Source of the DNA: Armatimonadota bacterium
GTDB lineage: Bacteria; Armatimonadota; HRBIN16
DNA length: 64,000 bases
Assembly (NCBI GenBank): GCA_026003195.1
Contig: BPGU01000002.1
Coordinates: 1,054,001 to 1,118,000, forward strand
Direction: 5' to 3'
The notes under the pieces were generated by a model. It searched no databases. It was given only the letters and a program-made list of their open reading frames with translations, and was not told where the DNA came from. Both the position numbers and the translations under genes were made by a program. Shown here piece by piece: positions 52,118 to 61,392 of the stretch (within the stretch, counting starts at the first letter, position 1; the number at the start of each line of letters is the position of its first letter).

Positions 52118-54643
52118 ATGCATCCTTCATCCAGACGAACCGTGTACTACACCTTCGGCAACCACAAGCACTGGGTAGACATGGTATGGAACTGGGGGGA
52201 GTTTGTACTTCCCGCCAGCACCAGAGACATGTTGCGTCTCATGGAGGAGACTGGTGCGAAGGGCAACGTCAACTACGACGTGGTGGGCTATGAGCAGCTG
52301 GCTATCACCGACCCCGAAGCGTTTGAACTGCTGAAGAAACGGGTACAGGAAGGACGCGCCGAGATTGTCGGGGCGTCGTATGGTCAGCCTTACGGTCTGT
52401 TCTGCGGGGGTGAGGCAAACGTGCGCCAGCTGGCAATGGGCGTGCTGGTGTGTGAGAAACTGTTCGGCGTGCGTCCGGTCACCTGGTGGGAGGAGGAGTT
52501 TGACTTCTTTCCCCAGCTGCCCCAGATTCTGCGCCAGTGTGGCTTTGAGTACGGTTGCCTCTTCTTCCAGTGGACGTGGCATACACCGCATATCCCTATT
52601 GAGAAGGTCTCGCGGGCGCGATGGCGCGGACTGGATGGTTCGGAGATACTGGTCGCTCCCAAGACCGACCTGTGCCTGCATCAGTGGCCCGAGGACTTCG
52701 AACAGGGGCTGCAGCATGAAGCGGTGGAGCAGATGGAGGAGCCGTTGGTTATCCAGTGGCTGGAGCTGCTGCCTACACCCGACTGGATGTGCCGCGCGGA
52801 GCTGATTGCCCCGCGCATGAAGGAGATTGCCTCGCAACCGCAGTTCGATATCCGCTGGGTGACGCTGAGCGAGTTTCTCTCTCGGGCAAAGGGCAATGAG
52901 CCAGTGTTAGAGTACACGCTGGACGACGTGTTTCACGGTATGTCCATCGGCAAGAACGGTGACGTGGTGCGTTACCTCAGCAAACAGGCGGAGAACCAGC
53001 TGCTGAGCGCGGAGAGCTTTGCGCTGGTGTCGGGGATGCTGGGCAGACCGTATGCACAGTGGGATGTGTACCCCGAGTGGGAGATTCGGCAGGCATGGCG
53101 CCATCTGCTGCTGGCACAACACCATGACGTAGACGAGTGCGAGGGGCTGTGCGGCGACACAGGCAAACTGTATTATCGCGATAGCCTCGAACTCTCGCGC
53201 ATGGTGTTAGAGCGCAACCTGGAGCACATCGCCGGGCGCGTGAGCGGAGAGCCGGATGTGGTGGTTTTCAACCCGCTGGGGTGGGCGCAAAGCGGTATCG
53301 CCACCTTCTCCGTGCCTGCTGGGCAGGAGAAACCTGTCGTGGTGGACGATGCCGGGCAGACTTTGCCCGTCCAGGTCATCGCAGCAGACGGCGAGCAGGC
53401 AACGGTTTGCTTCCCGGCGTGGGACGTGCCGTCCGTTGGCTACAGGGCGTACCGCCTTGCAGAAGGGAGCGCAACTGCCCCTCAGCAGGTGAACGTCACC
53501 GAGAGCGAAGACACGGTACAGCTCGCCAACGCGCACGTGAAGGTTGGCATAGACCGCCGAACGGGCGTGATCACCAGCCTGCGTTCGGCTTCCGGTGGCG
53601 CGGAGTTCGTGCGCGAAGAGGTGCCGCTGAACGCACTGCACATTCCGTTTGGCGACGAGGTGTACTGCTCCCAGCGGGGGATACGCACGGTCCGCGTGGA
53701 GCACCTTGGTCCTGTGCTGGCGAGTGTGCTGGTAGAGGGCAATCTGGGCGAAGTGGCACAGTTTCGGTCGCGCGTGACCCTCCACGCCGTGAGCGCCAAT
53801 GTGGGGGTACAGACTCATCTGCGTTTCCTCCAACGCCCTGAACCCTCCATGATGCGTTCTCTGCAGACCGATATCGCTGCTCGGCTACAGCACACCGAAA
53901 TCTGGCACGACCACCCGTTTGCGGTCACGCCTGTCCGCGCCGAAGGTGTGTACCGCAAGAAATATCCTACCGGTGACTGGATGACCTCGCCGCAGTTCTT
54001 TGAGGAGGTGGTCAACCCGTTTACGGGCTTAAACTTCATCTTCCTCACCGACGGCGCACGCGGGTTGCAATATCTGCACGCGGGCAATCAGGGCTTCTTG
54101 CGCGACGGCGATGTCGTACGCAACATCCTGTTCATGTACGATGCCTGGGATGAAGAGAACTGGGTGCACGAGGTGGAGCTGCGCTATGGGTACCGGGTAT
54201 GGGACAACGTGCCCAGCCGCGATACGTTGCTGCGCGAAGCGATGGCGTTCAACCGCCCGTTGATGGCGGTGCATCGCGAACGTTCTGGCGAGCCGCAGCT
54301 GCCCGCTTCGCTGAGCTTCCTGCAGGTGGAAGGAGATGTGGTGCTTTCCGCCTTCTATCGCGAGGGCGAGTGGTGTGTGCTCAGGGCGTTTGAGGTCAAC
54401 GGCAGACCCGCCCAAGCCCGCTTCACCTTCTACGGTGCGGTGGAAAAAGCGGAAAGGGTGAACATGCTGCTACGCGAACCGACGCCTCTACCGGTACAGG
54501 GCAGTACGGTGACCGTTTCCTTCCGACCGCACGAGATTGTCACCGTGCGTTTGCTGCTGGAGAAGGCGCGCAAACAGTACCGCCCGCTGGATGACTATCG
54601 CAGCGTATGGGTAGAGACCACCACCAAAGCGCACAGAGGTTGA
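52118..54643 (+). CDS. GH38-like alpha-mannosidase homologue with altered active site
   Basis: 841 residues, cytosolic (no signal). The N-terminal segment YYTFGNHKHWVDMVWNWGEF corresponds to the zinc motif of GH38 but has two residues between His and Asp where one is usual. WWEEEFDFFPQLPQIL corresponds to the nucleophile segment, where the expected Asp appears as Glu. LLAQHHDVDECEGLCGD matches the later zinc His region. The C-terminal beta domains are present (VDDAGQTLPVQVIAADGEQA, VNPFTGLNFIFLTDG). The ATG at 52118 gives the family N-terminus; upstream codons back to 51935 cover a repeat-like sequence. It may cleave mannosides or another alpha-linked sugar. Confidence 0.72.
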   Translation: MHPSSRRTVYYTFGNHKHWVDMVWNWGEFVLPASTRDMLRLMEETGAKGNVNYDVVGYEQLAITDPEAFELLKKRVQEGRAEIVGASYGQPYGLFCGGEANVRQLAMGVLVCEKLFGVRPVTWWEEEFDFFPQLPQILRQCGFEYGCLFFQWTWHTPHIPIEKVSRARWRGLDGSEILVAPKTDLCLHQWPEDFEQGLQHEAVEQMEEPLVIQWLELLPTPDWMCRAELIAPRMKEIASQPQFDIRWVTLSEFLSRAKGNEPVLEYTLDDVFHGMSIGKNGDVVRYLSKQAENQLLSAESFALVSGMLGRPYAQWDVYPEWEIRQAWRHLLLAQHHDVDECEGLCGDTGKLYYRDSLELSRMVLERNLEHIAGRVSGEPDVVVFNPLGWAQSGIATFSVPAGQEKPVVVDDAGQTLPVQVIAADGEQATVCFPAWDVPSVGYRAYRLAEGSATAPQQVNVTESEDTVQLANAHVKVGIDRRTGVITSLRSASGGAEFVREEVPLNALHIPFGDEVYCSQRGIRTVRVEHLGPVLASVLVEGNLGEVAQFRSRVTLHAVSANVGVQTHLRFLQRPEPSMMRSLQTDIAARLQHTEIWHDHPFAVTPVRAEGVYRKKYPTGDWMTSPQFFEEVVNPFTGLNFIFLTDGARGLQYLHAGNQGFLRDGDVVRNILFMYDAWDEENWVHEVELRYGYRVWDNVPSRDTLLREAMAFNRPLMAVHRERSGEPQLPASLSFLQVEGDVVLSAFYREGEWCVLRAFEVNGRPAQARFTFYGAVEKAERVNMLLREPTPLPVQGSTVTVSFRPHEIVTVRLLLEKARKQYRPLDDYRSVWVETTTKAHRG

Positions 54644-54664
54644 CCGCAGAGCGGGTGGCATTCA

Positions 54665-55342
54665 TCACCGCAAAGCGGAGCTCGCCGTGAAAAAGGCGCA
54701 CAGGTCTGCGAGAGGACACTGCTCGCAGCGGGGACGTTGCGCTTTACACAGCTGCCTGCCGTGCCGGATGAGGTGTACGTGGAAAGCGTAGATATCCTCT
54801 TCCGGCACGATATGCTGAAGGATGTCGTGGGCTTTGGCTTCACCCACTTTGCGGTCGAAGAACCCCAGACGCCACGACACGCGAAACACGTGTGTGTCTA
54901 CCGGTATCACCGGTCTGCCCAGTGAGAAGCAGAGCACGATGGCGGCGGTTTTGGGTCCCACTCCCGGCAGGCTCAGCAGGTAGCGGCGCGCGGACTCTGT
55001 ATCCATCTCTTGCAGGAAATCCAGGCTCAGGGTGCCGCCATTGTGTTCGGCGATGGCTCGCAGCACCGCCTGTATCCGCGGCGCTTTGCTGCTGGCAAGC
55101 CCGCCCGGGCGGATAGCCTCCTCGACCTCTTCGGTGGGAGCCTCCATCACCGCCTGCCAGCTGGGAAAACGCTCGCGCAGCTGCTGGTAGGCACGCCACG
55201 AGTTGGTGTCCGAAGTGTGTTGGGACAGGATGCACGCTACCAGCTCTTCCAGAGGAGGCATCCGCTGCCGCCATACGGGACGACCATGCAGAGCGTCCAG
55301 TCGGCGAACTACCTCACGCGCCAGTTCCGGGGGGGGAAGCAT
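54665..55342 (-). CDS. nth: Endonuclease III-type DNA glycosylase/lyase
   Basis: 225 residues. The helix-hairpin-helix LPGVGPKTAAIVL contains the catalytic Lys, and IPVDTHVFRVSWRLG the catalytic Asp. The C-terminal CKAQRPRCEQCPLADLC (C-x6-C-x2-C-x5-C) holds a [4Fe-4S] cluster. It repairs oxidised pyrimidines. GAGGAT precedes the ATG, 7 bases after the nuoK stop, so it is probably read through from the nuo operon. Confidence 0.92.
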   Translation of the reverse strand: MLPPPELAREVVRRLDALHGRPVWRQRMPPLEELVACILSQHTSDTNSWRAYQQLRERFPSWQAVMEAPTEEVEEAIRPGGLASSKAPRIQAVLRAIAEHNGGTLSLDFLQEMDTESARRYLLSLPGVGPKTAAIVLCFSLGRPVIPVDTHVFRVSWRLGFFDRKVGEAKAHDILQHIVPEEDIYAFHVHLIRHGRQLCKAQRPRCEQCPLADLCAFFTASSALR

Positions 55343-55349
55343 ACAGACG

Positions 55350-55670
55350 CTATCCTCGCATTTGCGCTACTTCATCGACGTTCACGGTATGCAGCGTGCG
55401 GTAAATGGAAAGCACTACTGCCATTCCCACTGCCACCTCGGCAGCGGCGACCGTAATCGTCACCAGCACGAACACCACGCCCTCCAGCGATTGCGGATGC
55501 AGATACCGCCAGAAAGCCGCGAAGTTCAGGTTCGCCGCGTTCATCACAATCTCAATGGACATCAACACGGCGATGGCGTTACGGCGCGAGATTAAACCAT
55601 ACAGTCCAATCGTCAGCAGCACCGTGCTAAGGAGTATGAAGAAGTGTAGCGGCAGGTTCGCCAGGCTCAT
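55350..55670 (-). CDS. nuoK: NADH-quinone oxidoreductase subunit K
   Basis: 106 residues with three transmembrane segments and the conserved Glu in VLMSIEIVMNAANLNF, which belongs to the proton path of complex I. GGAGGAGGA precedes the ATG. The start lies 43 bases inside the end of nuoJ, a long overlap. Last nuo gene of the cluster; L, M and N are not in the window. Confidence 0.96.
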   Translation of the reverse strand: MSLANLPLHFFILLSTVLLTIGLYGLISRRNAIAVLMSIEIVMNAANLNFAAFWRYLHPQSLEGVVFVLVTITVAAAEVAVGMAVVLSIYRTLHTVNVDEVAQMRG

Positions 55671-56202
55671 TCGCGGTCTCCTCCTCCATCAGTTCCACCT
55701 TCGGGTTGCGCGCCAGGAAGATGGCTCCTAACATCGCACTCAGCAGAAGGGCAGAGGTCAGTTCAAAGGGCAACACATACTCGTTCAACAGCATCGCTCC
55801 CAGTTGGCGGGTTATCGAACCGGCATCCACCTCAGGCGGTAGCGTAGACAGACCGCCCATGTTGCGGTAGATGACCACGATCAGAAAAGCCATCATGCTC
55901 GCGCTGGCGGCTATCGCGGCCACATACAGGCGGTTGGTCTGGCGGACGCGCGGGTTCATCACGTCGCGTGTGAGCATCAGCGCGAACAACACCACCACCA
56001 TCACCGCCCCGGCGTACAGCAGCAGCTGCAGAGCGAACAGGAACTCCAGCGACAGGATCAGATAGAACCCGCCAATGCCCAGAAAGAAAGGTAGCAGCCA
56101 GAAGCCGGCGTGGATGAGGTTGCGCACCGTGACCACCATCAGCGCGGAAATCACCGTCATCACGGTCAGAAAGACGACTACAGCCAGTTCTATGGTGCTC
56201 AT
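55627..56202 (-). CDS. nuoJ: NADH-quinone oxidoreductase subunit J
   Basis: 191 residues, five transmembrane segments. The family-typical FFLGIGGFYLILSLEFLFAL and LLLYAGAVMVVVLFALML lie in the first half. The longer frame to 56658 overlaps nuoI; the ATG at 56202 has AGGAGGA upstream and overlaps the nuoI stop by 4 bases (ATGA). Part of the membrane arm of complex I. Confidence 0.95.
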   Translation of the reverse strand: MSTIELAVVVFLTVMTVISALMVVTVRNLIHAGFWLLPFFLGIGGFYLILSLEFLFALQLLLYAGAVMVVVLFALMLTRDVMNPRVRQTNRLYVAAIAASASMMAFLIVVIYRNMGGLSTLPPEVDAGSITRQLGAMLLNEYVLPFELTSALLLSAMLGAIFLARNPKVELMEEETANEPGEPAATLLHTP

Positions 56203-56765
56203 TCCGATTGTCCTCCTGCAGCGTGCGCCACATGGGCTGGCTTTGCCTTCTCCTCTTCCGCCATCAGCCTCTCTATCGTTTCGATGTTCTTGCGCACCGC
56301 TTCCTCGCCCCCCTGCGCCAGATCCGTGATGCGGAAGAGAGAAGCATCCCGCCTTTCGCTGGCGAGCTCGTACACGGGTCCCATGTAAATGGCGTCGAAC
56401 GGACACGCCTCCACGCACAGGTTGCAGAACAGGCATCGCCCCAGGTCCATCGTGAACTCGCTGACCCCAGCGTTCGCACCCTTGCCCAGCTTCACCATCG
56501 AAATCACATCGGTTGGGCAAGCCTGAGCGCACAGTGTGCAGCCGACACAGTTCAGCCTCTGCTTCTCCTCGTTCCACTTCAGGTAGAACAGTCCCCGATA
56601 GCGAGGCGGCACCGGACGCCGTTCGTAGGGGTAGCGTACCGTGATTTTGGGACGCCACAGGTTGCGCCAGGTCACCACCATGCCGTTAAACAACGTCACC
56701 AGTCCATCGATAAAGTAGACCAGCGGGTTGTATTCCGTGTCCCTGCTTGGGTGTGTACGGCTCAT
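56199..56765 (-). CDS. nuoI: NADH-quinone oxidoreductase subunit I
   Basis: 188 residues with two [4Fe-4S] motifs, CVGCTLCAQACP and CLFCNLCVEACP, that carry electrons (clusters N6a/N6b) to NuoB. The N-terminus (YNPLVYFIDGLVTLFNG) binds NuoH at the membrane. A charged C-terminal tail of about 40 residues follows the ferredoxin domain. Confidence 0.96.
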   Translation of the reverse strand: MSRTHPSRDTEYNPLVYFIDGLVTLFNGMVVTWRNLWRPKITVRYPYERRPVPPRYRGLFYLKWNEEKQRLNCVGCTLCAQACPTDVISMVKLGKGANAGVSEFTMDLGRCLFCNLCVEACPFDAIYMGPVYELASERRDASLFRITDLAQGGEEAVRKNIETIERLMAEEEKAKPAHVAHAAGGQSE

Positions 56766-56766
56766 C

Positions 56767-57753
56767 TCATTTCACCCCCAGAGCGATAGCCAAAAGCAGA
56801 TTCACCAGGCTCACCGGCACCAGAAACTGCCAGGCAAAGCGCAGGATCTGGTCGATGCGCAGGCGCGGAGGTGTCCACCGCACCCACATAAAGATGAAGA
56901 TCATCACGAACACCTTCAGGAATGTCCACACGATGGGCGGCAGGATGGGTCCATCCCATCCACCGAAGAATAACGCCGCCGCGAAAGCCGTTACGAAGAA
57001 GTTGTTGGCAAACTCCGATGCGAAGAAGAAGGCGAAGCGCATCCCCGAATACTCGGTGTTGAAGCCACTGACCAGCTCTGACTCTGCCTCCGGCAGGTCG
57101 AACGGGGTGCGGTTGATTTCCGCCAGTGCGCAGATGAAATAGATGAGAGCGGCGATCATAATCGGTGGATGCCAGATATTCCACCCATGCTTCACTTGAT
57201 ACTCGATGATGTCCGTGAGACTGAGCGAACCCGTGTAGAACACCACCACCAGCACCGACAGCACCATCGGGATCTCGTAGGAAAGCAGTTGAGCCACCGC
57301 ACGCAGCCCGCCCAGCAGGGAATACTTGTTGTTGGAGGACCATCCTGCCATGAGAATACTGACCACGTTGAACAGCGATACACCGATCACGAACAACACC
57401 GCCACGTTCATCTCCAGCGCCACCCAGCCGGGCGCAAAGGGCAACACCATGAACGACAGCACAGTGGAGATGAAGGCGATATACGGCGCGAGATAGAAGA
57501 AACGCTTGTCCGCCCCTTCGGGAATGATGTCCTCTTTCAGGAGCAGCTTCAGCGCATCTGCCGCCGTCTGAAAAGTGCCCTGCGGACCCACATGCACCGG
57601 TCCCAGCCGGCTCTGGATGAAACCTGCCACCTTACGTTCGATGTAAATCACCGCCAGCGGGATCATCAGGGTGAAACTCGCCAGCACCACCGCCTTCACA
57701 AACGTCCACAGCAGCGGATAATCTCGAAAAAACTGTGTGATTGCCTCCATCAC
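56767..57753 (-). CDS. nuoH: NADH-quinone oxidoreductase subunit H
   Basis: 328 residues, eight transmembrane segments. Family motifs: YIERKVAGFIQSRLGP, GPQGTFQTAADALKLLLKED and ICALAEINRTPFDLPEAESE, which form the quinone chamber entry. The start overlaps the end of nuoD by 4 bases. Normal length. Confidence 0.97.
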   Translation of the reverse strand: MMEAITQFFRDYPLLWTFVKAVVLASFTLMIPLAVIYIERKVAGFIQSRLGPVHVGPQGTFQTAADALKLLLKEDIIPEGADKRFFYLAPYIAFISTVLSFMVLPFAPGWVALEMNVAVLFVIGVSLFNVVSILMAGWSSNNKYSLLGGLRAVAQLLSYEIPMVLSVLVVVFYTGSLSLTDIIEYQVKHGWNIWHPPIMIAALIYFICALAEINRTPFDLPEAESELVSGFNTEYSGMRFAFFFASEFANNFFVTAFAAALFFGGWDGPILPPIVWTFLKVFVMIFIFMWVRWTPPRLRIDQILRFAWQFLVPVSLVNLLLAIALGVK

Positions 57754-58896
57754 CGGTCTATCTCTCCTAACACCACATCGATACTGCCCAGTATCGCCAC
57801 CAGGTCGGCGACCTTCGCTCCCTCCAGCAGGCGCGGCAGCACGCTCAGATTCACGAACGAAGGCGCGCGAATGTGCACACGCACCGGATTCGGGCTACCA
57901 TCACTGACCATCATGAAACTCAGCTCGCCCCGCGGGCTTTCCACGCGCGAGTAGGCAATGCCCGCCGGAGGTTTGAATATCTTGGGTAGCTTGGTCTGCA
58001 CCGGACCGTCCGGCATGTCACGCAACACCTGCTCGACGATACGCAGGCTCTGGCGCAGCTCTTCCATACGCACCAGATAACGCGCCCACACATCACCCTG
58101 CTCGAACACCGGTACCCTCGAACTCGACGCGGTCATACACTTCATATGGAGCGACCTTGCGGATGTCGTAAGGTATACCGGATGCTCGTGCTACCGGACC
58201 GCTGCATCCGTACGCCAGCGCCATCTCTTTCGGCAGCACGCCGATGCCCTGTGTGCGCGAGCGGAAGATACGGTTGCGGGTGAGCAGCATGTCGTACTCG
58301 TCGAGCCGCTGCCGGAATATCTTGACGAAATCCAACACCTTCTGTCCGAATCCTTCCGGCAGGTCATCGGGCAAGCCCCCCACACGTACCCAGTTGTAGG
58401 TGAGTCTCGCCCCGGTACACTCTTCCAGCAGGTCCAGCACCATCTCACGCTCGCGGAAAGCGTACAGGAACATGGTGGTTGCGCCCAAATCGGTGCCAAA
58501 GGTTCCCAGAAACACCAGATGGCTGGCGATGCGCTGCAGCTCCATCAGCAGTACGCGGATATATTGTGCCCTCTCCGGAACCTCCACTCCGCCCAATCTC
58601 TCAATGCATTGACAGATAGCCAGATTGTTGGACAGCGCAGCAAGGTAGTCCAGACGGTCGGTGAAAGGGATGTTGTGGCGGTATGGGCGACGTTCCATCA
58701 TCTTCTCCAGCCCGCGATGCAGGTAGCCGATGACCGGCTCGCACGCCACAATCTGCTCACCGTCCAGCGTGAGGATAAGCCTCAACACCCCGTGTGTGGA
58801 GGGATGTTGCGGTCCAACGTTAATCACCATTCCCTGAGAGAGGATTTCCACCGTACTCAGGGTGGATGGCGTTGGTGACGATACAGGCATACTCAT
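57750..58896 (-). CDS. nuoD: NADH-quinone oxidoreductase subunit D, split by a one-base frameshift
   Basis: The first part (58093-58896) opens with ILSQGMVINVGPQHPSTHGV and runs through YGCSGPVARASGIPYDIRK and PYEVYDRVEFE, then shifts out of frame. The rest (57750-58113) continues in another frame with VPVFEQGDVWARYLVRMEEL and ends at SIDVVLGEIDR. Removing one base of the CCC run at 58115-58117 joins them into a 381-residue protein of normal NuoD length that would bind quinone with NuoB. All else is intact, so a sequencing or assembly error is likely; a real mutation or programmed shift cannot be excluded. Confidence 0.9.
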
Positions 58897-58897
58897 C

Positions 58898-59377
58898 TCA
58901 ATTCACCGGTTGCGGTCCGTGCAGTGGGTTCCCACTGGGCTCTGCCACATAGTCTTTGCGGAAGGGGAATCCCTCCCAATCCTCGGGCAGCAGGATGCGC
59001 TTCAGGTTGGGATGCCCCTCGAAGATCACCCCGTACATATCGTACATCTCGCGCTCGTGCCAATCCACACCGGGGTACAGCGTCGCCAGCGAGGCGATGC
59101 GAGGCTCGTCGCGCGAGAGAGTGGTTAGCAAGATCACGTTATGATGATGCTGCGAAGACCACAAGCGCAGGTACACCCCAAACTCCTTGCCCGTGTCCCA
59201 TACGGTGAGGTCGGCAGGGTAATCCATCCGCCATTCGGGGACGTCGTGCAGGTATTGCGCTATCTCTCGCCATACAGAGGGCAAGACGGTGAGGCGTACC
59301 TCGTTGGCGCTGACCTGTGTCCATTCGGTAACCGACTCGCCAAATCGCTGCAGCAGGTTCTCTATCGCCTGATTCAT
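58898..59377 (-). CDS. nuoC: NADH-quinone oxidoreductase subunit C
   Basis: 159 residues with the family motif [20 protein letters not shown] and [20 protein letters not shown] near the end. Separate from nuoD, unlike the nuoCD fusion of enterobacteria. Overlaps nuoB by 4 bases. Confidence 0.96.
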   Translation of the reverse strand: MNQAIENLLQRFGESVTEWTQVSANEVRLTVLPSVWREIAQYLHDVPEWRMDYPADLTVWDTGKEFGVYLRLWSSQHHHNVILLTTLSRDEPRIASLATLYPGVDWHEREMYDMYGVIFEGHPNLKRILLPEDWEGFPFRKDYVAEPSGNPLHGPQPVN

Positions 59378-59934
59378 CCTGCGGCTCCCGTTTCGGGGAT
59401 GATGATCGGCTCACGCACGGGCTTGGGCAAGCCGTTTTTTTCTGCCAGATGCTCACGGCGGATGCGCTCTTGCAGCTTCAGGATGCCCAGGATCAGGTTT
59501 TCGGGGCGAGGCGGGCAACCGTACACATACACATCCACCGGCACGAACTGGTCTACCCCCTTGACGATGGTGATGGAGTCGCGATAGGGTCCTCCTGCGC
59601 TGGCACAGCCGCCCATCGCGATCACATACTTGGGCTCTGGCATCTGCTCGTAGAGGCGTTTGATGAAGGGCGCCATCTTCACCGACACCCAGCCTGCCAC
59701 AATCATCACATCCGCCTGGCGCGGTGTGGCGCGGAAGAACATTCCGAAGCGGTCCAGGTCGTAGCGGGAAGCGGCGGTCGCCATCATCTCGATGGCACAA
59801 CAGGACAAGCCGAAGGTCAGCGACCACATGGAGGACTTGCGTGCCCAAGCCATCAGGTCTGCCATCTTCGCGACGAGGATGGTACCGCCCGGAACTTTAA
59901 TTAATCCTTTCTCCAGCCGTTCTTTTACTCCCAT
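59374..59934 (-). CDS. nuoB: NADH-quinone oxidoreductase subunit B
   Basis: 186 residues. The cluster N2 ligands are the adjacent cysteines in [11 protein letters not shown], then [11 protein letters not shown] and [11 protein letters not shown]. The ATG at 59934 has GGGGGG upstream and overlaps nuoA by 10 bases; the longer frame to 60159 lies inside nuoA. Carries electrons from NuoI to quinone. Confidence 0.97.
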   Translation of the reverse strand: MGVKERLEKGLIKVPGGTILVAKMADLMAWARKSSMWSLTFGLSCCAIEMMATAASRYDLDRFGMFFRATPRQADVMIVAGWVSVKMAPFIKRLYEQMPEPKYVIAMGGCASAGGPYRDSITIVKGVDQFVPVDVYVYGCPPRPENLILGILKLQERIRREHLAEKNGLPKPVREPIIIPETGAAG

Positions 59935-60284
59935 GTCAGTGCCCCCCTTCGCCAGGCGTACAGCAAACCCGCTCCCAGAATGAGAATGAACAGTGCTACT
60001 TCGGTCAACACCAGCCACGGTGCGTTCAGGCTTTTTGCCACCAACGCCACCGGCGCCAGCAACGCCAGCTCCACATCGAACACCACGAACAGCAGGGCGA
60101 AGATGTATACGTGCAGGTTCTGCTGACGCCAGGCGTCCGTGAATACCTCCGCACCGCATTCATACGTTTCGCCCTTCACCGGCGTGGGCATTCGGGGAGC
60201 GATGGCATGAGAGATCGCCAGCGTGACACCCACTACCAGGATGGCAACGAACGTAAACACTCCGATCACGATGAGCGTACTCAC
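59925..60284 (-). CDS. nuoA: NADH-quinone oxidoreductase subunit A
   Basis: 119 residues, three transmembrane segments. The conserved loop [16 protein letters not shown] contains the family Cys, and [16 protein letters not shown] the acidic pair. The start is a GTG with GAGGTGG upstream. First gene of the cluster; the 91-base gap to the upstream dioxygenase gene probably holds the promoter. Confidence 0.95.
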   Translation of the reverse strand: MSTLIVIGVFTFVAILVVGVTLAISHAIAPRMPTPVKGETYECGAEVFTDAWRQQNLHVYIFALLFVVFDVELALLAPVALVAKSLNAPWLVLTEVALFILILGAGLLYAWRRGALTWE

Positions 60285-60375
60285 TCCACCACCTCATGAC
60301 GCCACTGCAGCATGATGGATTCGGTGAATCAGTCAATCTGCCGTTACTAAATAGTACTTGTTTTGGGATAAAAAA

Positions 60376-61272
60376 TCAAGGGTGCGAACCGGCGAACACC
60401 TCGTGCGGGTCGAACAGCAACGGGAAAAACTGTCCACCCATCTTTTCGCCAGCCGGAATCACCGGCACGCCTTCCAGCAGTGGCTCGTTCGAGGCGGATT
60501 TCACCCCATCGCGGAAGACGTTGATCACCGTGGCGCGGCGTGGACGCTCGGAACGGTTCACCCCCGAGCCGTGCACGACCATCGAGTGGTGGAAAGAGCA
60601 TTCCCCCCTCTTCAGTTCTACCGTGACGGGCTCGAACTGTTGCTTTTGCTCTTCGGTCAACACGCTCATAATGGCTTCCATGTCTCCCGCCAATCCAGTG
60701 ATGGGCAGCAGGTTCCAGCGGTGCGAGCCGGGAATGTACATCAACGCGCCGTTCTCTTCGGTGGCATCGTCCAGCCCAATCCAGCAGGTGAGGTGTGCCT
60801 CGGGCTGGGTGCGCGTCCAGTAGGAATAGTCCTGATGCCACGCGACCACGCCTCCCTGCCGGGGCGGTTTGCAGAACAGCTGGTCATGCCAGAAGCGCAC
60901 CGCACCACCCAGCAACTGCGATGCCGGCACGGTAAAAGCGGGATGCCACAGGATGTCGTGGAAGCCGGGGGTGATGCGCCACGCCCCCAGTGCGTGGAAC
61001 AGCACCGTATTCGGGTCTTTGCTCTCGTTGGAGTGGTACTCATAGAACAGACGATGCCCCGGATGAGAGGGGTCCATCAGACCGTGCAACTCTTCGCGCA
61101 GCTGTTCCACCTGCTCCTCGGTGAGGATACGAATGCCCGGCAGGTAGCCGTTCTCGTGGAAAAAGGCAATCTGCTCCTCACTGAGGCGGTATTGCTGCCA
61201 CTCTTCGCGCGTGCTGGGCAAGCGAAACAGGTTGCCGATTGGGTGGTGATACCTGGACAGGTCTTCTATCAT
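60376..61272 (-). CDS. Phytanoyl-CoA dioxygenase family protein (Fe(II)/2-oxoglutarate)
   Basis: 298 residues. The iron ligands are in [11 protein letters not shown] (His and Asp) and in [20 protein letters not shown] (distal His), followed by the Arg that binds 2-oxoglutarate. Also present are [20 protein letters not shown] and PGSHRW, common in this group. GGAGG precedes the ATG at 61272; the frame to 61374 lacks such a site. The substrate is unknown, since PhyH members hydroxylate very diverse compounds. It is divergent from the flavoprotein gene. Confidence 0.88.
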   Translation of the reverse strand: MIEDLSRYHHPIGNLFRLPSTREEWQQYRLSEEQIAFFHENGYLPGIRILTEEQVEQLREELHGLMDPSHPGHRLFYEYHSNESKDPNTVLFHALGAWRITPGFHDILWHPAFTVPASQLLGGAVRFWHDQLFCKPPRQGGVVAWHQDYSYWTRTQPEAHLTCWIGLDDATEENGALMYIPGSHRWNLLPITGLAGDMEAIMSVLTEEQKQQFEPVTVELKRGECSFHHSMVVHGSGVNRSERPRRATVINVFRDGVKSASNEPLLEGVPVIPAGEKMGGQFFPLLFDPHEVFAGSHP

Positions 61273-61392
61273 AGCAAGCCTCCACAAGTGTTTGAAATAT
61301 TTTACAGGGCTAATGGACAGGGAGTCAACACACATGCGAAGGAGTGAATCCCCTCCCCTTCCCACCGAGTCCAAACTCTGGAGGTGAAAGGG

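Noticed and set aside
56203-56658. N-terminal extension of NuoJ by 152 codons
   Set aside because: It lies entirely inside nuoI in another frame; the ATG at 56202 has a good ribosome site and gives the normal NuoJ start.
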